45,721 bases of DNA from assembly GCA_029777095.1 (NCBI GenBank), contig JAKOTS010000018.1, forward strand, positions 1 through 45,721, given 5' to 3'. The notes below the pieces were generated by a model that was not told the DNA's origin, searched no databases, and was given only the letters and a program-made list of their open reading frames with translations. This document shows, piece after piece, positions 1 through 8,478 of the stretch (positions within the stretch are counted from its first letter, which is position 1; the number at the start of each line of letters is the position of its first letter). Source of the DNA: Actinomycetes bacterium. GTDB taxonomy: Bacteria > Actinomycetota > Actinomycetes > Actinomycetales > Microbacteriaceae. The translations under genes were made by a program, and so were the position numbers.

Positions 1-350
1 CCGATGAGCTCACGGCCGGGACGGTTCGCGGCGATCGTGACGCCCGCCTCGTTCGAGAAGGTCACCGAGTCGGTATCGATCTTGATGATGTCGTCCCACT
101 TGGTCACCGACCAGTAGTCGCCATGCTCGCTGTCCTCGGTCGACGTGAAGTGCACGGGGTCTTCGGCGCGAAGGCGCTCAAACTTCCAGAACATCTCCTC
201 GTTCGGGAAGTACTTGATATCTGCGGGGTCGAGCTTCTCGAGGGGCATCGCATAGATGCGGGCGCGAGCCTCGAGCTGTGCCGGGGTTGGGTCGGCAGTG
301 AGAATTTCGGGTGTGTTGCCTGCCGCTGCGTTGGGAGTCACCATTGTCAT
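1..350 (-). CDS. Cytochrome P450, CYP153-like, copy 0 (N-terminal part, cut by window edge)
   Basis: The first 116 codons of a further P450 run off the left edge of the window. The start chosen is ATG 348-350, because it sits the same short distance after an AGGAGGACATG ribosome-binding stretch as the starts of the other copies. The visible part has the array's shared N-terminal pattern: IYAMPLEKLDP, then EEMFWKFERLRAEDPVHF, then YWSVTKWDDIIKIDTDSV. The AANRP stretch near the edge matches copy 2 best, so the two probably arose from one duplication. The heme-binding Cys, I-helix and ExxR motifs lie outside the window, so whether this copy is intact cannot be judged. Confidence 0.9.
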   Translation of the reverse strand, partial: MTMVTPNAAAGNTPEILTADPTPAQLEARARIYAMPLEKLDPADIKYFPNEEMFWKFERLRAEDPVHFTSTEDSEHGDYWSVTKWDDIIKIDTDSVTFSNEAGVTIAANRPGRELI

Positions 351-386
351 GACATGTCCTCCTTTTGGACGAGATATTTCGGTTGG

Positions 387-433
387 TCAAGGTGTGGCGT
401 GCGGTCACGGGCTGAGCGCACGCCACACCTTGA
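387..433 (-). promoter_or_regulatory. 17-bp inverted repeat downstream of P450 copy 1
   Basis: Perfect 17-bp arms (387-403 and 417-433) enclose a 13-nt loop, 15 nt after the stop of P450 copy 1 and upstream of copy 0. On the transcribed minus strand no U-run follows, so it is more likely an mRNA processing or stabilising hairpin, or an operator, than a classical terminator. Confidence 0.6.
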
Positions 434-448
434 AGTGCTTGGGAGTGG

Positions 449-1834
449 CTACGCGTCGAGACGGCTCGGGATGATCACGGTCATCCGGTCGTAGCCCTTT
501 GCGAAGTTGTTATAGGCGCGCACCGGCTCGCCGACGACCTTGATCTCGGGGAAGCGCTTGAGAATCTCTTCCCACGTGAGGCGCAACTGCAGCTCACCGA
601 GGCGGTTGCCGAGGCAACGGTGCACACCGAAGCCGAACGAGAGGTGCTGACGCGGGTTCTTCCGGTCGACGATGTACTCGTTCGGACGATCAAGCTTCGA
701 GTCGTCACGGTTGCCCGAGACATACCAGAGGGCGATCGCATCACCCTTCTTGATGAGCTTGCCGCCCACCTCAACGTCTTCATTCGCCTTGCGCATCATG
801 TGCGTCAGCGGCGTCTGCCAGCGAATCGTCTCGGACACCATGCTTGGGATCAGTGCGGGGTTCGCACGCAGCTTCGCGTTCTGCTCGGGGTTGCGGTCAA
901 GCGCATAGACCGAGCCGGTCAGCGTGTTGCGGGTCGTGTCGTTGCCACCGACGAGCAGCACGATCGCGTCGCCGAGAATCTCGGGCAGCGTGAAGTCCTT
1001 CGACTGGGGGCTGTGCGCCATCAGCGACATGAAGTCCTGTCCGGGCTCGGCCGCGCCGCGCTCCTGGAACATCGTGGCGACGGTCTCAAAGAACTTCTGC
1101 GACGCCTCCGCGCGCTCGTCCTCGGTCTCAACGACCTCACCCGGGCCGGGCGTGACCGTCATGCAGTCAGACCAGAAGGTCAGCTCGCGGCGACGCTCCT
1201 GCGGGTAGTTGAACAACGTCGCGAGCGTCATCGCGGTGAGCTCGATCGACACCTTGTCGACCCAGTCAAACTCTTCACCAATCGGCAGACCGTCGAGGAT
1301 ACCGGCGATGCGCTCACGGATGAGCGGCTCGAGGTCGTTCAGGTTCGCGGGCGAAACACTCTCTGCAACGGCGCCGCGGTGCAGACCGTGCTGCGGCGGG
1401 TCCATCGACAAGAGCGATTGGATGCCACGTGCCTCGGCGGCCTCAATCTCTTCGGGCGTACGGGTGTCGTCTTCGGCGACCGCGTAGTTGCTCGCGCGAC
1501 GGTCCTTACGCTGCGTGGCAATCGAGATGCCCGCCTCGTTCGTGTAGGTGACCGAGTCGGTGTCAATCTTGATCAGGTCGTCCCACTTCGTGATCGACCA
1601 GTACGCACCGTAGTTGCTGTCTTCGTCGGCCGTGTAGTGCACGGGGTCTTCGGCACGAAGGCGCTCGAACTTCCAGAACATCTCTTCGTTCGGGTAGTAC
1701 TCGATCGCGGCCGGGTCGAGCTTGTCGAGCGGCATTGCGTAGATGCGCTCGCGCGCCGCACGCTGCTCGTCACTGAGCTCGGTCTTCATGATTTCAGGGG
1801 TGTTGTTAATTGCACCCGGGGTCAAAATGCTCAT
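449..1834 (-). CDS. Cytochrome P450, CYP153-like, copy 1
   Basis: A 461-residue soluble class I P450, predicted to hydroxylate an alkyl or alicyclic C-H bond using O2 and electrons from a [2Fe-2S] ferredoxin. All family landmarks are present: MDPP before helix C (144-147), I-helix GGNDTTRN (296-303) carrying the acid/threonine pair, ExxR as ETIR (335-338), and heme loop FGFGVHRC with the thiolate Cys at 407. The stretches WYVSGNRD and HLSFGFGxHRC followed by GNR are typical of CYP153 terminal alkane and terpene hydroxylases. I chose ATG 1834 because AGGAGGACATGCA lies directly before it; the frame stays open further upstream but without support. The substrate is not deducible. Confidence 0.95.
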   Translation of the reverse strand: MSILTPGAINNTPEIMKTELSDEQRAARERIYAMPLDKLDPAAIEYYPNEEMFWKFERLRAEDPVHYTADEDSNYGAYWSITKWDDLIKIDTDSVTYTNEAGISIATQRKDRRASNYAVAEDDTRTPEEIEAAEARGIQSLLSMDPPQHGLHRGAVAESVSPANLNDLEPLIRERIAGILDGLPIGEEFDWVDKVSIELTAMTLATLFNYPQERRRELTFWSDCMTVTPGPGEVVETEDERAEASQKFFETVATMFQERGAAEPGQDFMSLMAHSPQSKDFTLPEILGDAIVLLVGGNDTTRNTLTGSVYALDRNPEQNAKLRANPALIPSMVSETIRWQTPLTHMMRKANEDVEVGGKLIKKGDAIALWYVSGNRDDSKLDRPNEYIVDRKNPRQHLSFGFGVHRCLGNRLGELQLRLTWEEILKRFPEIKVVGEPVRAYNNFAKGYDRMTVIIPSRLDA

Positions 1835-2011
1835 TGCATGTCCTCCTTGACTTGCCTGCTCATCGCTGGGTGTGGCGCGCTGGCGCCGAGACGTGCCGCT
1901 GTGTCGGGTCACTGCGGCACGACCGAGATCCTAGAACCTCATTCTGATAATCCCAGGCCCTCATTTTCTGGGAGTGATCTTTGAACGAAGCATCACCCAT
2001 TCAGAGAAAGA

Positions 2012-2052
2012 GCGCGGTGCTCGTTGTCGATTACCAACAACGAGCACCGCGC
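2012..2052 (-). terminator. 16-bp hairpin after P450 copy 2, possible terminator
   Basis: Perfect 16-bp arms at 2012-2027 and 2037-2052 with a 9-nt loop. On the minus strand the stem is followed by TCTTTCTCTG, a weak pyrimidine tract. The apex reads TTGT...ACAA, a degenerate form of the TTGTCA/TGACAA core seen in neighbouring hairpins. It lies 22 nt after the stop of copy 2. Confidence 0.55.
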
Positions 2053-2074
2053 CGCTCCAAACTGCGCAGACGCA

Positions 2075-3448
2075 CTAATAGCGGCTGGGAATCACCACCG
2101 TCATGCTGTCGTAGCCCTTCGCAAAGTTGTTGTAGCCGCGCACCGGTTCGCCGATGACCTTCACCTCGGGAAAACGCTTCAGGATCTCTTCCCACGTCAG
2201 TCGCAGCTGCAGTTCTGCGAGCCGATTGCCAAGGCAACGGTGAATACCGAAGCCAAACGAGATGTGTTGGCGCGGGTTCTTCCGGTCAACGATGTACTCG
2301 TTCGGCCGGTCGAGCTTCGTGTCGTCGCGGTTGCCCGAGACGTACCAGAGCGCAATCTTCTCGCCCTTGCGGATGAGCTGCCCACCGACCTCGACGTCTT
2401 CATTCGCTCGGCGCATCATGTGCGTCAGCGGCGTCTGCCAGCGAATCGTCTCCGACACCATGCTCGGAATGAGCGCCGGGTTCGCCCGCAACTTCTCGTT
2501 CTCTTCGGGGAACCGGTCAAGCGCATAGACCGAGCCCGTGAGGGTGTTTCGCGTGGTGTCGTTTCCGCCGACGAGCAGCACGATGGCGTCGCCGTAGATC
2601 TCTGCGCTTTCGAAGTCTTTGATGTGTGGACTGTGCGCCATCAGCGACATGAAGTCGATGTCGGGCGGCGCAGCGGAGCGCTCCTGGAACATCCGGGTAA
2701 TCGCACCGTAGAAATCCTGAATCGCGGCCATGCGCTCGGCCTGGGTCTCAACGACCTGCCCGGGGCCGGGCGTGACGTTCATGCAGTCCGACCAGAACGT
2801 CAGCTCGCGACGCTGCTCCTGCGGGTAGTTGAAGAGTGTCGCGAGTGTCATCGCGGTGAGCTCCATCGACACTTTGTCGACCCAGTCGAATTCCTCGCCA
2901 ATCGGTAGGCCGTCGAGAATCACACCGATGCGCTCACGGATGAGCGGCTCGAGGTCGTTGAGGTTCGCGGGCGCGACGCTCTCAGACACTGCGCCACGGT
3001 GCATCCCATGTTTTGGCGGATCCATGCTCAAGAGCGATTGGATGCCTCGTGCCTTCGCCTCTTCCATCTGCTCCGGTGTGCGCTTCGAGCCGTCGGGTGC
3101 GATCTCGGAGGGCTGCGAGTCCGGCCGATTTGCCGCGATCGTGATGCCCGCCTCGTTCGAGTAGGTCACCGGGTCGGTATCGATCTTGATGATGTCGTCC
3201 CACTTTGTGACCGACCAGTAGTCGCCGAAACCGCTCGCGCTGTCCTTCGTGAAGTGCACGGGGGCTTCGGCGCGAAGGCGCTCGAACTTCCACCACATTT
3301 CTTCGCTTTGGTAAGAGCCAATCTCGGCCGGGTCAAGCTCGTCCAGCGGCATCGCGTAGATGCGCTCGCGGGCAGCTTTTTGCCGCTCGCTGAGCTCGGG
3401 CCGGAGCACCTCTGCGGTGTTGACCCGGTCTGGCGAAAAGATACTCAT
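2075..3448 (-). CDS. Cytochrome P450, CYP153-like, copy 2
   Basis: A 457-residue P450 with I-helix GGNDTTRN, ETIRWQTP and heme loop ISFGFGIHRC (Cys 405); the Ile replaces the Leu found before SFGFG in the other copies. It also differs from copy 1 in the region after WDD (AANRPDSQPSE) and in having EAPVHF rather than EDPVHY early on, segments that often shape the access channel in P450s. The ATG at 3448 follows an AGGAGGACATG stretch. It belongs with copies 0, 1 and 3 in a subgroup carrying IYAMPL(D/E) or IYAMALE near the N-terminus. Confidence 0.95.
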   Translation of the reverse strand: MSIFSPDRVNTAEVLRPELSERQKAARERIYAMPLDELDPAEIGSYQSEEMWWKFERLRAEAPVHFTKDSASGFGDYWSVTKWDDIIKIDTDPVTYSNEAGITIAANRPDSQPSEIAPDGSKRTPEQMEEAKARGIQSLLSMDPPKHGMHRGAVSESVAPANLNDLEPLIRERIGVILDGLPIGEEFDWVDKVSMELTAMTLATLFNYPQEQRRELTFWSDCMNVTPGPGQVVETQAERMAAIQDFYGAITRMFQERSAAPPDIDFMSLMAHSPHIKDFESAEIYGDAIVLLVGGNDTTRNTLTGSVYALDRFPEENEKLRANPALIPSMVSETIRWQTPLTHMMRRANEDVEVGGQLIRKGEKIALWYVSGNRDDTKLDRPNEYIVDRKNPRQHISFGFGIHRCLGNRLAELQLRLTWEEILKRFPEVKVIGEPVRGYNNFAKGYDSMTVVIPSRY

Positions 3449-3540
3449 CTCATGTCCTCCTTGACATCGACGCGGTGTCGCTCTGGGCTGGAGCCCCGTG
3501 GCGTAGCCGCATTGCCACGCCGAGCACATCATTCCAATAC

Positions 3541-3593
3541 TCACAGAAGCCCGGCTCGTTGTCATGTGCTGACAACGAGCCGGGCTTCTGTGA
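3541..3593 (-). promoter_or_regulatory. 24-bp perfect hairpin after P450 copy 3
   Basis: Arms 3541-3564 and 3570-3593 are perfectly complementary over 24 bp around a 5-nt loop. The apex is TTGTCA-N5-TGACAA, identical in design to the hairpins at 6946 and 11396. It lies 14 nt after the stop of copy 3. No U-run follows on the minus strand. Confidence 0.65.
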
Positions 3594-3607
3594 TTGTTCT
3601 CGAACTC

Positions 3608-4978
3608 CTAGTAGCGCGAGGGAATGACGACCGTCATGCTCTCGTAGCCCTTCGCGAAGTTGTTGTGGGCACGCACAGGGTTGCCGACAACCTTGATTTC
3701 GGGGAAGCGCTTGAGAATCTCTTCCCACGTGAGGCGCAGCTGCAGCTCGGCAACGCGGTTACCGAGGCAACGGTGCACACCGAAGCCAAACGACAGGTGC
3801 TGACGCGGGTTCTTCCGGTCGATGATGTAGTCGTTCGGACGATCAAGCTTCGAGTCGTCGCGGTTGCCCGAGACGTACCACATGGCGATCTTGTCGCCCT
3901 TCTTGATCTGCTTTCCACCGATCTCGACGTCTTCATTCGCCTTACGCATCATGTGCGAAAGCGGCGTCTGCCAACGAATCGTCTCCGAAACCATGCTCGA
4001 GATCAGCGCCGGGTTCTCCCGCAGCTTTGCGAACTCTTCGGGGTTGCGATCGAGTGCGTAGACCGAACCCGTGAGGGTGTTGCGGGTCGTGTCGTTGCCG
4101 CCGACGAGCAGAATAACGCCGTCGCCGTAGATCTCTGCCTGCGTGAAGTCCTTCGACTGCGGGCTGTGGGCCATCAGCGACATGAAGTCCATGGCGGGCT
4201 CGGCTTCGCCGCGCTCCTTGAACATGGTTCCGATCATCTTCAAGAAGTCTGCCTGTGCGGCGTCTTTCTCTTCACGCGTCTCGACAACTCGACCCGGTCC
4301 GGGGTCGGTGGTCATGACGTCAGACCAGAAGGTCAGCTCACGGCGACGCTCCTGCGGGTAGTCGAACAGCGTCGCGAGCGTCATCGCGGTGAGCTCGATC
4401 GACACCTTGTCAACCCAGTCAAACTCTTCACCGATCGGCAGGCTGTCGAGGATCATGCCGATGCGTTCGCGAACCAGCGTCTCGAGCACCGCGAGGTTCG
4501 CGGGCGAAACACCCTCGGCCACGGCACCACGGTGCAGACCGTGCTGCGGCGGATCCATGTTCAGCAGCGACGGTGTACCGCGGTCGCGTGCCGCCTGCAA
4601 CTCTTCGGGAGTGGCGTTCGGCCCGGCGAGGCGATCAACGCTGGGGTTCGAGCCCGGCACATTGAGCGCAACGCCACCAGCGATGTTCGAGAAGACCACC
4701 GAGTTGGTGTCAATCGAAACGATGTCGTCCCACTTGGTGACCGACCAGTACGCCCCGTAAGCGCTCTTGTCGGCAGCCGTGTAGTGCACAGGATCTTCGG
4801 CGCGAAGGCGCTCGAACTTCCAGTACATCGATTCGTTCTCGAAGTTGTCGGGGTCACCCGGGTTGATGTCTTCCAGTGCCATCGCGTAAATACGGTCGCG
4901 ATCTTCGCGCTGCTTCGCCGTGGGCTCCGACTTCATGATGTCGGGAGTGCCCGCGAGGGGCGGTGTCAAAATACTCAT
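3608..4978 (-). CDS. Cytochrome P450, CYP153-like, copy 3
   Basis: A 456-residue P450 with heme Cys 404, GGNDTTRN I-helix and ETIRWQTP. The segment between WDD and MDPP is distinctive (a glycine-rich stretch with NVPGSNPSVDRL and a shorter ATPEELQAARDRG helix) and links the left subgroup (copies 0-2) with the right subgroup (copies 4-6), which also carry PGSNPSV. Start ATG 4978 follows the conserved AGGAGGACATGCA. It lies only 52 nt downstream of ferredoxin 1 with no hairpin between, so the two are the clearest co-transcribed P450/redox-partner pair here. Confidence 0.95.
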   Translation of the reverse strand: MSILTPPLAGTPDIMKSEPTAKQREDRDRIYAMALEDINPGDPDNFENESMYWKFERLRAEDPVHYTAADKSAYGAYWSVTKWDDIVSIDTNSVVFSNIAGGVALNVPGSNPSVDRLAGPNATPEELQAARDRGTPSLLNMDPPQHGLHRGAVAEGVSPANLAVLETLVRERIGMILDSLPIGEEFDWVDKVSIELTAMTLATLFDYPQERRRELTFWSDVMTTDPGPGRVVETREEKDAAQADFLKMIGTMFKERGEAEPAMDFMSLMAHSPQSKDFTQAEIYGDGVILLVGGNDTTRNTLTGSVYALDRNPEEFAKLRENPALISSMVSETIRWQTPLSHMMRKANEDVEIGGKQIKKGDKIAMWYVSGNRDDSKLDRPNDYIIDRKNPRQHLSFGFGVHRCLGNRVAELQLRLTWEEILKRFPEIKVVGNPVRAHNNFAKGYESMTVVIPSRY

Positions 4979-5030
4979 TGCATGTCCTCCATGACGCTGC
5001 GTGTGTTGCTCGGGGCGAGCGCCGAAAAAG

Positions 5031-5345
5031 TTAGGTGCCTGCGACCTGTACGACGAGACCGTCGATCTGGTCACTCACCTGGATCTGGCAGCAGAGACGA
5101 CTGTTCGATTCAACGCCGAAGGTGCCGTCGAGCATGGCTTCTTCCATGTCGGTGCGCGGGCCGGTGGCTTCGAGCCACTCGGGGGCAACGTACACGTGGC
5201 AGGTCGCGCAGGACGCAACGCCACCGCAGTCGCCGTCGATGCCGGGAACCGAGTTGTTGACGGCTTCCTGCATCAAGTATTCAGTGTCTTCAGCATCAAT
5301 GATCTGTGCCGAACCATCTGCAAGATGAAAAGTGATCTTCGCCAT
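5031..5345 (-). CDS. [2Fe-2S] ferredoxin 1 (putidaredoxin/adrenodoxin type)
   Basis: A 104-residue ferredoxin that should carry single electrons from a FAD-dependent ferredoxin reductase to the P450s. Cluster ligands are Cys 40, 46, 49 (C-x5-C-x2-C in GDCGGVASCATC) and Cys 86 in RLCCQI, where the second Cys of the pair is the ligand in putidaredoxin. An acidic helix (DMEEAML, 66-72), the usual docking surface for reductase and P450, is present. AAGGAG lies 6 nt before the ATG. No ferredoxin reductase gene is in the window, so one must be supplied from elsewhere. Confidence 0.95.
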   Translation of the reverse strand: MAKITFHLADGSAQIIDAEDTEYLMQEAVNNSVPGIDGDCGGVASCATCHVYVAPEWLEATGPRTDMEEAMLDGTFGVESNSRLCCQIQVSDQIDGLVVQVAGT

Positions 5346-5369
5346 TGAAACTCCTTCGTCAATTTAAAA

Positions 5370-5391
5370 AATCCCGCATCGGCGCGGGATT
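5370..5391 (-). terminator. Intrinsic terminator or attenuator just before the ferredoxin 1 ribosome-binding site
   Basis: Read on the minus strand, an 8-bp stem (AATCCCGC/GCGGGATT, 6-nt loop) runs straight into TTTTTAAATT, a textbook rho-independent terminator. It sits only about 15 nt upstream of the ferredoxin 1 Shine-Dalgarno sequence. There is no room for a promoter between the two, so transcription of ferredoxin 1 and P450 copy 3 must read through it. Confidence 0.65.
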
Positions 5392-5416
5392 CCAGAATCT
5401 CATTCTACCAAAAAGA

Positions 5417-5458
5417 AATCTGCGGCATGTTGCCGTAACTGACAACATGCCGCAGATT
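5417..5458 (-). terminator. 16-bp hairpin after P450 copy 4
   Basis: Arms 5417-5432 and 5443-5458 pair perfectly over 16 bp with a 10-nt loop. On the minus strand TTCTTTTT follows, so this can act as a terminator for copy 4. The top of one arm contains TGACAACATG, related to the core of the other array hairpins. It lies 21 nt after the stop of copy 4. Confidence 0.7.
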
Positions 5459-5479
5459 CTCTGTGACCGAAAAACTCCG

Positions 5480-6850
5480 TTAGAGGCGGCGCGGGATGAC
5501 CACGGTCATCGTCTCGTAGCCCTTCACAAAGTTGCTTTCGTTACGAACCGGCTCACCGATCACGTTGATCTCAGGGAAGCGCTTGAGAATCTCTTCCCAC
5601 GTGAGGCGCAACTGCAGCTCGGCAAGACGGTTGCCAAGGCAACGGTGGATGCCGAAACCAAACGACAGGTGCTGACGCGGGTTCTTCCGGTCAATGATGT
5701 ACTCGTTCGGACGGTCGAGCTTCGAGTCATCGCGGTTGCCTGAGACGTACCAAAGGATGACCCGGTCGCCCTTGGGGATCACCTTGCCGCCGTATTCGAC
5801 GTCCTGGTGCACGCGACGCGACATGTGCGTGAGGGGCGTCTGCCAGCGGATCGTTTCCGACACCATGCTCGCCACCAGCCCGGGGTTTGCGCGCAGCTTC
5901 TCGTTCTGCTCGGGGAAGAGGTGGAGCGCATACACCGAACCCGTGAGGGTGTTGCGTGTGGTGTCGTTGCCACCGATCAGCAGCACACTGGCGTCACCCT
6001 GAATCTCGGCGGGAGTGAAGTCCTTCATGTGCGGACTGTGCGCCATCAACGAGATGAAGTCGCCCTTCGGCTCCTCCGTCGCCCGCTGCGCGATGAGGTT
6101 CTTGAACGCTGCGAAGAAATCCTGCTGCGCCTGGTCTTTCTCAGCCATCGTTTCGACGATCTTGCCCGGGCCCGGCTCTGCGGTCGTGAGGATGTCTGAC
6201 CAGCGCGTCAACTGTCGTCGGTCTTCCTGCGGGTAGCCAAACAGCGTCGCGAGCGTCATCGCGGTGAGTTCCATCGACACCTTGTCGACCCAGTCGAACT
6301 CTTCGCCAATCGGCAGGCCATCGAGGATGGTGCCGATGCGCTCGCGGATCAGCGGCTCGAAATCGGCGAGCGAAGCGGGCGAAACGCCCTCCGAAACCGC
6401 ACCGCGGTGAATGCCGTGCGCGGGCGGGTCCATGCTGAGCAGCGAAGGCAAGCCGCGAATCTCGGCCTCCCGAACCTCTGCGGGCGTCGCGTCTGGGCCG
6501 ACCATGCGAAGAACCGAGGGGTTTGATCCCGGCAACGACAGCGATGTGCTGACCTCGTTCGAGAACTGCGCCGTGTCGGTGTCAATCGCGATGATGTCGT
6601 CCCACTTGGTGATCGACCAATAGGCCCCATGCGCGCTCTCGCTTTCGGGCGTGTAGTGCACGGGGTCTTCAGCGCGAAGACGTTCGAACTTCCACCACAT
6701 CTCCTCGTTCACGAAAGAATGCGCGTCACCCGGGTTCAACGACTCGAGGGGCGCGGCATAGATACGCTCACGCGCGGCCTTTTGTTCTTCGCTGAGCTGG
6801 CCGTTCTTCGTTGCGACCGGATAAACCTGATCTGGTACCAAAATGCTCAC
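5480..6850 (-). CDS. Cytochrome P450, CYP153-like, copy 4
   Basis: A 456-residue P450 with heme Cys 404, LLIGGNDTTRN I-helix and ETIRWQTP. It starts with GTG at 6848-6850, placed after AGGAGGACACGCA just as the ATG starts of the other copies are; this is the only GTG start among the P450s. Its N-terminus (SILVPDQVYPVATKNGQL) is nearly identical to that of copy 5, pointing to a recent duplication. The two diverge in the MSRRVHQDVEYGG segment after the K-helix and in the PGPG-to-AHSP region. It is upstream of the two hairpins that precede ferredoxin 1. Confidence 0.95.
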   Translation of the reverse strand: MSILVPDQVYPVATKNGQLSEEQKAARERIYAAPLESLNPGDAHSFVNEEMWWKFERLRAEDPVHYTPESESAHGAYWSITKWDDIIAIDTDTAQFSNEVSTSLSLPGSNPSVLRMVGPDATPAEVREAEIRGLPSLLSMDPPAHGIHRGAVSEGVSPASLADFEPLIRERIGTILDGLPIGEEFDWVDKVSMELTAMTLATLFGYPQEDRRQLTRWSDILTTAEPGPGKIVETMAEKDQAQQDFFAAFKNLIAQRATEEPKGDFISLMAHSPHMKDFTPAEIQGDASVLLIGGNDTTRNTLTGSVYALHLFPEQNEKLRANPGLVASMVSETIRWQTPLTHMSRRVHQDVEYGGKVIPKGDRVILWYVSGNRDDSKLDRPNEYIIDRKNPRQHLSFGFGIHRCLGNRLAELQLRLTWEEILKRFPEINVIGEPVRNESNFVKGYETMTVVIPRRL

Positions 6851-6945
6851 TGCGTGTCCTCCTCGACTCGCTCACAAAACGTCGTACTTGGCAGCGCATC
6901 GTGCCGCTACCGGCCACCTCAGAACAGCTCTGTCTGAAACGACCA

Positions 6946-6986
6946 CTGGGCGCCATGTTGTCATGACTTGACAACATGGCGCCCAG
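6946..6986 (-). promoter_or_regulatory. 18-bp perfect hairpin after P450 copy 5
   Basis: Arms 6946-6963 and 6969-6986 are perfectly complementary around a TGACT loop, with TTGTCA-N5-TGACAA at the apex. It lies 26 nt after the stop of copy 5 and about 100 bp upstream of the copy 4 start. No U-run follows on the minus strand. Confidence 0.65.
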
Positions 6987-7012
6987 AACGCCTCAAATAT
7001 TAACGCTAATCA

Positions 7013-8380
7013 CTAAATACGACGAGGAATCACCACGGTCATCGTCTCGTAACCCTTGACAAAGTTGCTGTTGTTACGAACCGGTTCGCTCACCACGTTG
7101 ATCTCGGGGAAGCGCTTCAGAATCTCTTCCCAGGTCAGGCGCAGCTGCAGTTCTGCGAGGCGGTTGCCAAGGCAACGGTGAATCCCGAAGCCGAACGACA
7201 GGTGCTGACGCGGGTTCTTCCGGTCGATGATGTACTCGTTCGGCCGCTCGATCTTCGCGTCGTCTCGGTTGCCCGAAACGTACCAAACGATGACGCGATC
7301 GCCCTTCTTGATGAGCTTGCCGCCCACCTCGGCGTCAACGTGTGCACGTCGCGACATGTGCGCGAGTGGCGTCTGCCAGCGAATGGTCTCGGCGACCATG
7401 CTCGGGATCAGCTTGGGGTTCGCCCGCAGCTTCTCGTTGGCCTCGGGGAAGAGGCTGAGCGCATAGACCGAACCGGTCAACGTGTTGCGAGTGGTGTCGT
7501 TGCCACCAACCAGGAGCACACCCGCATCGCCCTGGATCTCGGCCGGGGTGAAGTCCTTCATGTGCGGGCTGTGCGCCATCAACGAGATGAAGTCGCTCTT
7601 CGGCTCTTCGGCACTGCGGTCGGCGATGAGCTTCGTGAACATTTTGTAGAAGGCGATCTGCGCGGCATCCTTCTCTTCCATCGTCTCGACAACGCGGCCC
7701 GGTCCGGGGGTCGTGGTGAGCTGATCCGACCAGAGCGTCAACTGCCGGCGGTCCTCCTGCGGGTAGCCGAAGAGCGTCGCAAGCGTCATAGCCGTGAGCT
7801 CCATCGACACCTTGTCGACCCAGTCGAACTCCTCACCGATCGGCAGCCCGTCGAGGATTGCACCGATGCGCTCACGGATCAGCGGCTCGAACTCGGCGAG
7901 GGCCGCGGGCGAAACGCCTTCTGCAACCGCGCCGCGGTGCACGCCATGGGCGGGCGGGTCCATGCTCAAGAGCGAAGGCATGCCGCGAATTTCAGCTTCA
8001 CGAATCTCTGCGGGCGTCGCGTCGGGGCCAACCATGCGAAGCACCGACGGGTTCGAACCTGGCAACGCAAGCGAGACACTGACCTCGTTCGAGAACCGAA
8101 CAGTGTCGGTGTCGACAGCGATGATGTCGTCCCACTTGGTGATCGACCAGTACGCACCGTGCTCGCTCTGGTCCTCGGCCGTGTAGTGCACCGGGTCTTC
8201 AGCGCGGAGGCGCTCGAACTTCCACCACATCTCTTGATCTGCGAACGACTGTGCATCGCCCGGATTCAAGGACTCAAGCGGCGCGGCATAAATACGGTCA
8301 CGCGCCGCCTTCTGCTCGTCGCTCAACTGACCATTTTTCGTTGCGACGGGATAAACCTCGTCTGGTACCAAGATGCTCAT
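7013..8380 (-). CDS. Cytochrome P450, CYP153-like, copy 5
   Basis: A 455-residue P450 with heme Cys 403, LLVGGNDTTRN and ETIRWQTP. It is the closest relative of copy 4 at the N-terminus and in the IRGMPSLLSMDPPAHG region, and both carry KVSMELTAMTLATLFGYPQEDRR. It differs at the end of the K-helix region (MSRRAHVDAEVGG) and in using IVWYVSGNRD. Start ATG 8380 follows AGGAGGACCCAAG, a slight variant of the array ribosome-binding site shared in type with copy 6. Confidence 0.95.
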   Translation of the reverse strand: MSILVPDEVYPVATKNGQLSDEQKAARDRIYAAPLESLNPGDAQSFADQEMWWKFERLRAEDPVHYTAEDQSEHGAYWSITKWDDIIAVDTDTVRFSNEVSVSLALPGSNPSVLRMVGPDATPAEIREAEIRGMPSLLSMDPPAHGVHRGAVAEGVSPAALAEFEPLIRERIGAILDGLPIGEEFDWVDKVSMELTAMTLATLFGYPQEDRRQLTLWSDQLTTTPGPGRVVETMEEKDAAQIAFYKMFTKLIADRSAEEPKSDFISLMAHSPHMKDFTPAEIQGDAGVLLVGGNDTTRNTLTGSVYALSLFPEANEKLRANPKLIPSMVAETIRWQTPLAHMSRRAHVDAEVGGKLIKKGDRVIVWYVSGNRDDAKIERPNEYIIDRKNPRQHLSFGFGIHRCLGNRLAELQLRLTWEEILKRFPEINVVSEPVRNNSNFVKGYETMTVVIPRRI

Positions 8381-8416
8381 CTTGGGTCCTCCTTCACTCA
8401 TTCATTGAAATGCGGC

Positions 8417-8453
8417 GCGCGGCCGCCCGTCAGAGATCTGCGGGCGGCCGCGC
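8417..8453 (-). promoter_or_regulatory. 13-bp GC-rich hairpin after P450 copy 6
   Basis: Perfect 13-bp arms (8417-8429 and 8441-8453) around an 11-nt loop, 25 nt after the stop of copy 6. It lacks the TTGTCA/TGACAA core and a U-run, so only its position is conserved with the other array hairpins. Confidence 0.55.
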
Positions 8454-8478
8454 TGAAAGCTGGTGAGTTCTGCGACCG

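Noticed and set aside
620..1984. Long plus-strand frame opposite P450 copy 1 and similar frames opposite the other copies
   Set aside because: The same antisense pattern repeats under every P450 because the sense genes are paralogous; conservation is inherited from the sense strand.
2999..5260. A 753-codon open frame on the plus strand across P450 copies 2 and 3 and ferredoxin 1
   Set aside because: It is antisense to three well-supported genes, has no ribosome-binding site, and its translation is Arg/Val-rich with repeats mirroring the P450 array, a typical shadow of high-GC codon bias.
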